28,583 bases of DNA from PGYU01 sp964637845 (GTDB taxonomy: Bacteria; Bacteroidota; Ignavibacteria; Kapaibacteriales; UBA2268). This document shows positions 26,923-28,583 of the stretch, piece after piece. The DNA is taken from assembly GCA_964637845.1 (NCBI GenBank), contig CAZWXI010000031.1, positions 1-28,583 of the forward strand. The letters run 5' to 3'. The notes under the pieces are model-generated. The model ran no database searches and was not told where the DNA came from. It saw only the letters and a list, made by a program, of their open reading frames with translations. The number at the start of each line of letters is the position of its first letter. Positions within the stretch are counted from its first letter, which is position 1. A program made the position numbers and the translations under genes.

Positions 26923-28583
26923 CTAGGTTTTATTATAATATTTTTTAATTTCCGTGACAACCGAATCCAAGGTAAGCCGATTACGGAGCTTCGTTTTACG
27001 CTCTTTGAGCTCGACATTACCGTCTTTAAGATTTTTACTCCCGACAACAACTTGCAAAGGCAAGCCAATTAAATCCGCATCATTGAATTTTATACCAGGA
27101 GATTCGTCACGGTCATCGTATAGCACCTCGAATCCCGCCATAGTCAACTCGGAATAAATTCTCTCCGACGCATCTTTGACTTCGGGAAACTTTGATTCGT
27201 TCACCCCGATTAGATGTACATGAAAAGGAGCCAATGCCTTATCCCAAACGATGCCGTCCTCGTCGTGATGTTGCTCGATGAAACATGCCATTATCCTTTC
27301 CACCCCTATTCCGTAGCTCCCCATGATAATCGGATGCTCCTTGCCTTCCGAATCGAGGAAATTCGCACCGAGAGCAACCGAGTACTTTGTCCCAAGTTTA
27401 AAAATATGTCCCAATTCGATAGCATTAACCACTCTGAGTGATTGTCCACTTATCGGGCATGGTTCGCCCTCGAATACTGTACGCAAATCGCGGTATTCGC
27501 TTATTTGAGTATCTCTCAGGAAATCAATGTTCCTATAATGAAAGCCGTCCTCGTTGGCTCCGCTGACCATACCGTTTGCATCTTTCAGCAAATTATCGGC
27601 AATAATTCTTATGCTTGATTTCAAATTTACTGGTCCAATCGAACCATGGTCAGCCCCCGTATATTTGATTAACTCCTCGGATACGGCAGGGCGAAGGTTT
27701 CCCGTACCGAGAGCAGCTTGTAGCTTTGATTCGTTCAACTCGTCGTTGCCCCGCATAAATATCAAGACAGGTTCATTATCAGCGATATAAACCACAGATT
27801 TGGCGCATCGCTCTTCGGGAATGTTAAATTGCTCAACTAAATCATCAATAGTCTTGGCGTTCGGTGTCGGAAATTTTTCCATAGCTAAGTCTTCGGCGAT
27901 TCTTCCTACGGGAGGCAAAGCAGAAGTAGCGACCTCGATATTCGCCGCATATCCTGCATCACTTATTGCACAAGTATCTTCCCCGGAATCCGATACCACC
28001 ATGAATTCCTGCGACTTGCTGCCACCCATTGCACCACTGGAGGCACCAACAACAAAAAATTCTATTCCGCACCGGTTGAAAATAGCCTTGTATGCTTCGG
28101 CGTGCTTTTCGTAGCTAACATCAAGCCCCTCCCAAGAAGTATCGAGTGAATAAGCGTCTTTCATAATAAATTGCCGCCCACGCAATACGCCCGATTTTGG
28201 GCGCGGCTCGTTGCGAAACTTAGTTTGTATTTGATACCAAATCTGAGGCATATCGCGGTATGATTTTACGTGTTGCCTTGCATGGAAAGTTATGATTTCT
28301 TCATGTGTCGGTGCCAATACAAGCCCGTCTCGGTTTTTAATGTGAAACATCACGTCGCCCATCGCTTCAACTCTTCCGGTTTGTTCCCAAATTTCAATAG
28401 GATTAAGTGCAGGAAGCAAAAACTCCAGACCTCCTATGGCATTCATTTCCTCACGAATTATATTTATTACTTTATTCAATACTTTAAATCCGAGCGGTAA
28501 AAACGAAAATACTCCCGATGCCAATTGCCTAACAAGCCCCGCTCTTAGCATTAATCTATGCGAAGGTATGACGGCATCGGCGG
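26923..28583 (-). CDS. proS: prolyl-tRNA synthetase, 5' end outside window
   Basis: The frame is open to the window edge: before the internal Met at 28551 it reads ADAVIPSHRL, matching the usual ProRS start region, so the true start lies beyond 28583. About 553 residues are present. Class II motif 2 is RNEPRPKSGVLRGRQFIMKDAYSLD, split here after GVLRG; motif 3 is GSYGIGVERIMACFIEQ. Between them lies a YbaK-like editing insertion (about 220-380, with KSVVYIADNEPVLIFMRG and GPVNL). The C-terminal anticodon-binding domain follows (VHLIGVNESKFPE, YDDRDESPGIKFNDADLIG). This is the bacterial-type ProRS with editing domain that charges tRNA-Pro and clears Ala-tRNA-Pro. Confidence 0.95.
   Translation of the reverse strand, partial: ADAVIPSHRLMLRAGLVRQLASGVFSFLPLGFKVLNKVINIIREEMNAIGGLEFLLPALNPIEIWEQTGRVEAMGDVMFHIKNRDGLVLAPTHEEIITFHARQHVKSYRDMPQIWYQIQTKFRNEPRPKSGVLRGRQFIMKDAYSLDTSWEGLDVSYEKHAEAYKAIFNRCGIEFFVVGASSGAMGGSKSQEFMVVSDSGEDTCAISDAGYAANIEVATSALPPVGRIAEDLAMEKFPTPNAKTIDDLVEQFNIPEERCAKSVVYIADNEPVLIFMRGNDELNESKLQAALGTGNLRPAVSEELIKYTGADHGSIGPVNLKSSIRIIADNLLKDANGMVSGANEDGFHYRNIDFLRDTQISEYRDLRTVFEGEPCPISGQSLRVVNAIELGHIFKLGTKYSVALGANFLDSEGKEHPIIMGSYGIGVERIMACFIEQHHDEDGIVWDKALAPFHVHLIGVNESKFPEVKDASERIYSELTMAGFEVLYDDRDESPGIKFNDADLIGLPLQVVVGSKNLKDGNVELKERKTKLRNRLTLDSVVTEIKKYYNKT

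Noticed and set aside
26889..27068. N-terminal extension of the PHP protein to 27068
   Set aside because: It would overlap the end of proS in another frame and read basic residues without a pattern; the PHP domain begins right after Met at 26888.

Overview
The window looks like chromosomal DNA from a Bacteroidota/FCB-group bacterium. A lineage near Candidatus Kapabacteria (Kapaibacteriota) or Ignavibacteria is my best guess, inferred from protein style rather than a search. The supporting evidence is several exported proteins with type IX secretion (T9SS) C-terminal sorting domains, a TonB-dependent receptor followed by a DUF4249 lipoprotein, an IgGFc-binding-type surface protein, and promoters of the Bacteroidota form TTTG-N19/20-TAnnTTTG. 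Base composition is AT-rich. No tRNA, rRNA, CRISPR array or transposase gene was seen.

Layout. 1-292 (-): 5' end of an exported IgGFc-binding-like protein that runs off the window. 536-2423 (-): an operon of a small T9SS cargo protein, a small membrane protein and a Ppx/GppA phosphatase, with an ATGA overlap. 2531-4034: a rhomboid protease (+) converging on a TIGR01777 epimerase-like protein (-). 4113-4769 (-): an unrecognised membrane-anchored protein. 4908-8117 (+): a TonB-dependent receptor plus DUF4249 lipoprotein pair. 8132-8285: a gene-free stretch holding the remnant of a T9SS sorting-domain coding sequence, bounded by direct repeats. 8346-15060 (-): one giant, very acidic, cysteine-rich Ig-array surface protein of about 2237 residues, broken by one extra G/C in a six-base homopolymer. 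15252-17792 (-): a secreted FN3-type protein related to the giant's N-terminus, and a T9SS-exported serine hydrolase whose sorting domain carries an in-frame palindromic repeat. 18014-21799 (+): a large secreted beta-helix protein and a DUF1801 protein. 21796-23880 (-): a PrkA-type kinase/AAA protein. 24238-25945 (+): a decayed type II restriction-modification module. 26058-28583 (-): a PHP-domain phosphoesterase and prolyl-tRNA synthetase, the latter missing its first residues at the window end.

How it fits together. Much of the middle (about 4.9-21.4 kb) is cell-surface or exported machinery: nutrient receptor and lipoprotein, giant adhesin-like protein, beta-helix protein and exported hydrolase. 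It is flanked by housekeeping genes. The most unusual signals are (i) a dispersed palindromic element translated in frame inside a T9SS sorting domain, and a relic elsewhere in the window with near-identical flanks but a different palindrome at the same place; (ii) the near absence of lysine over about 1300 residues of the giant protein; and (iii) the lesions in the giant gene and in both restriction-modification genes, which may be real decay or phase variation or may be sequencing error. I did not find a convincing wholly new multi-gene system.
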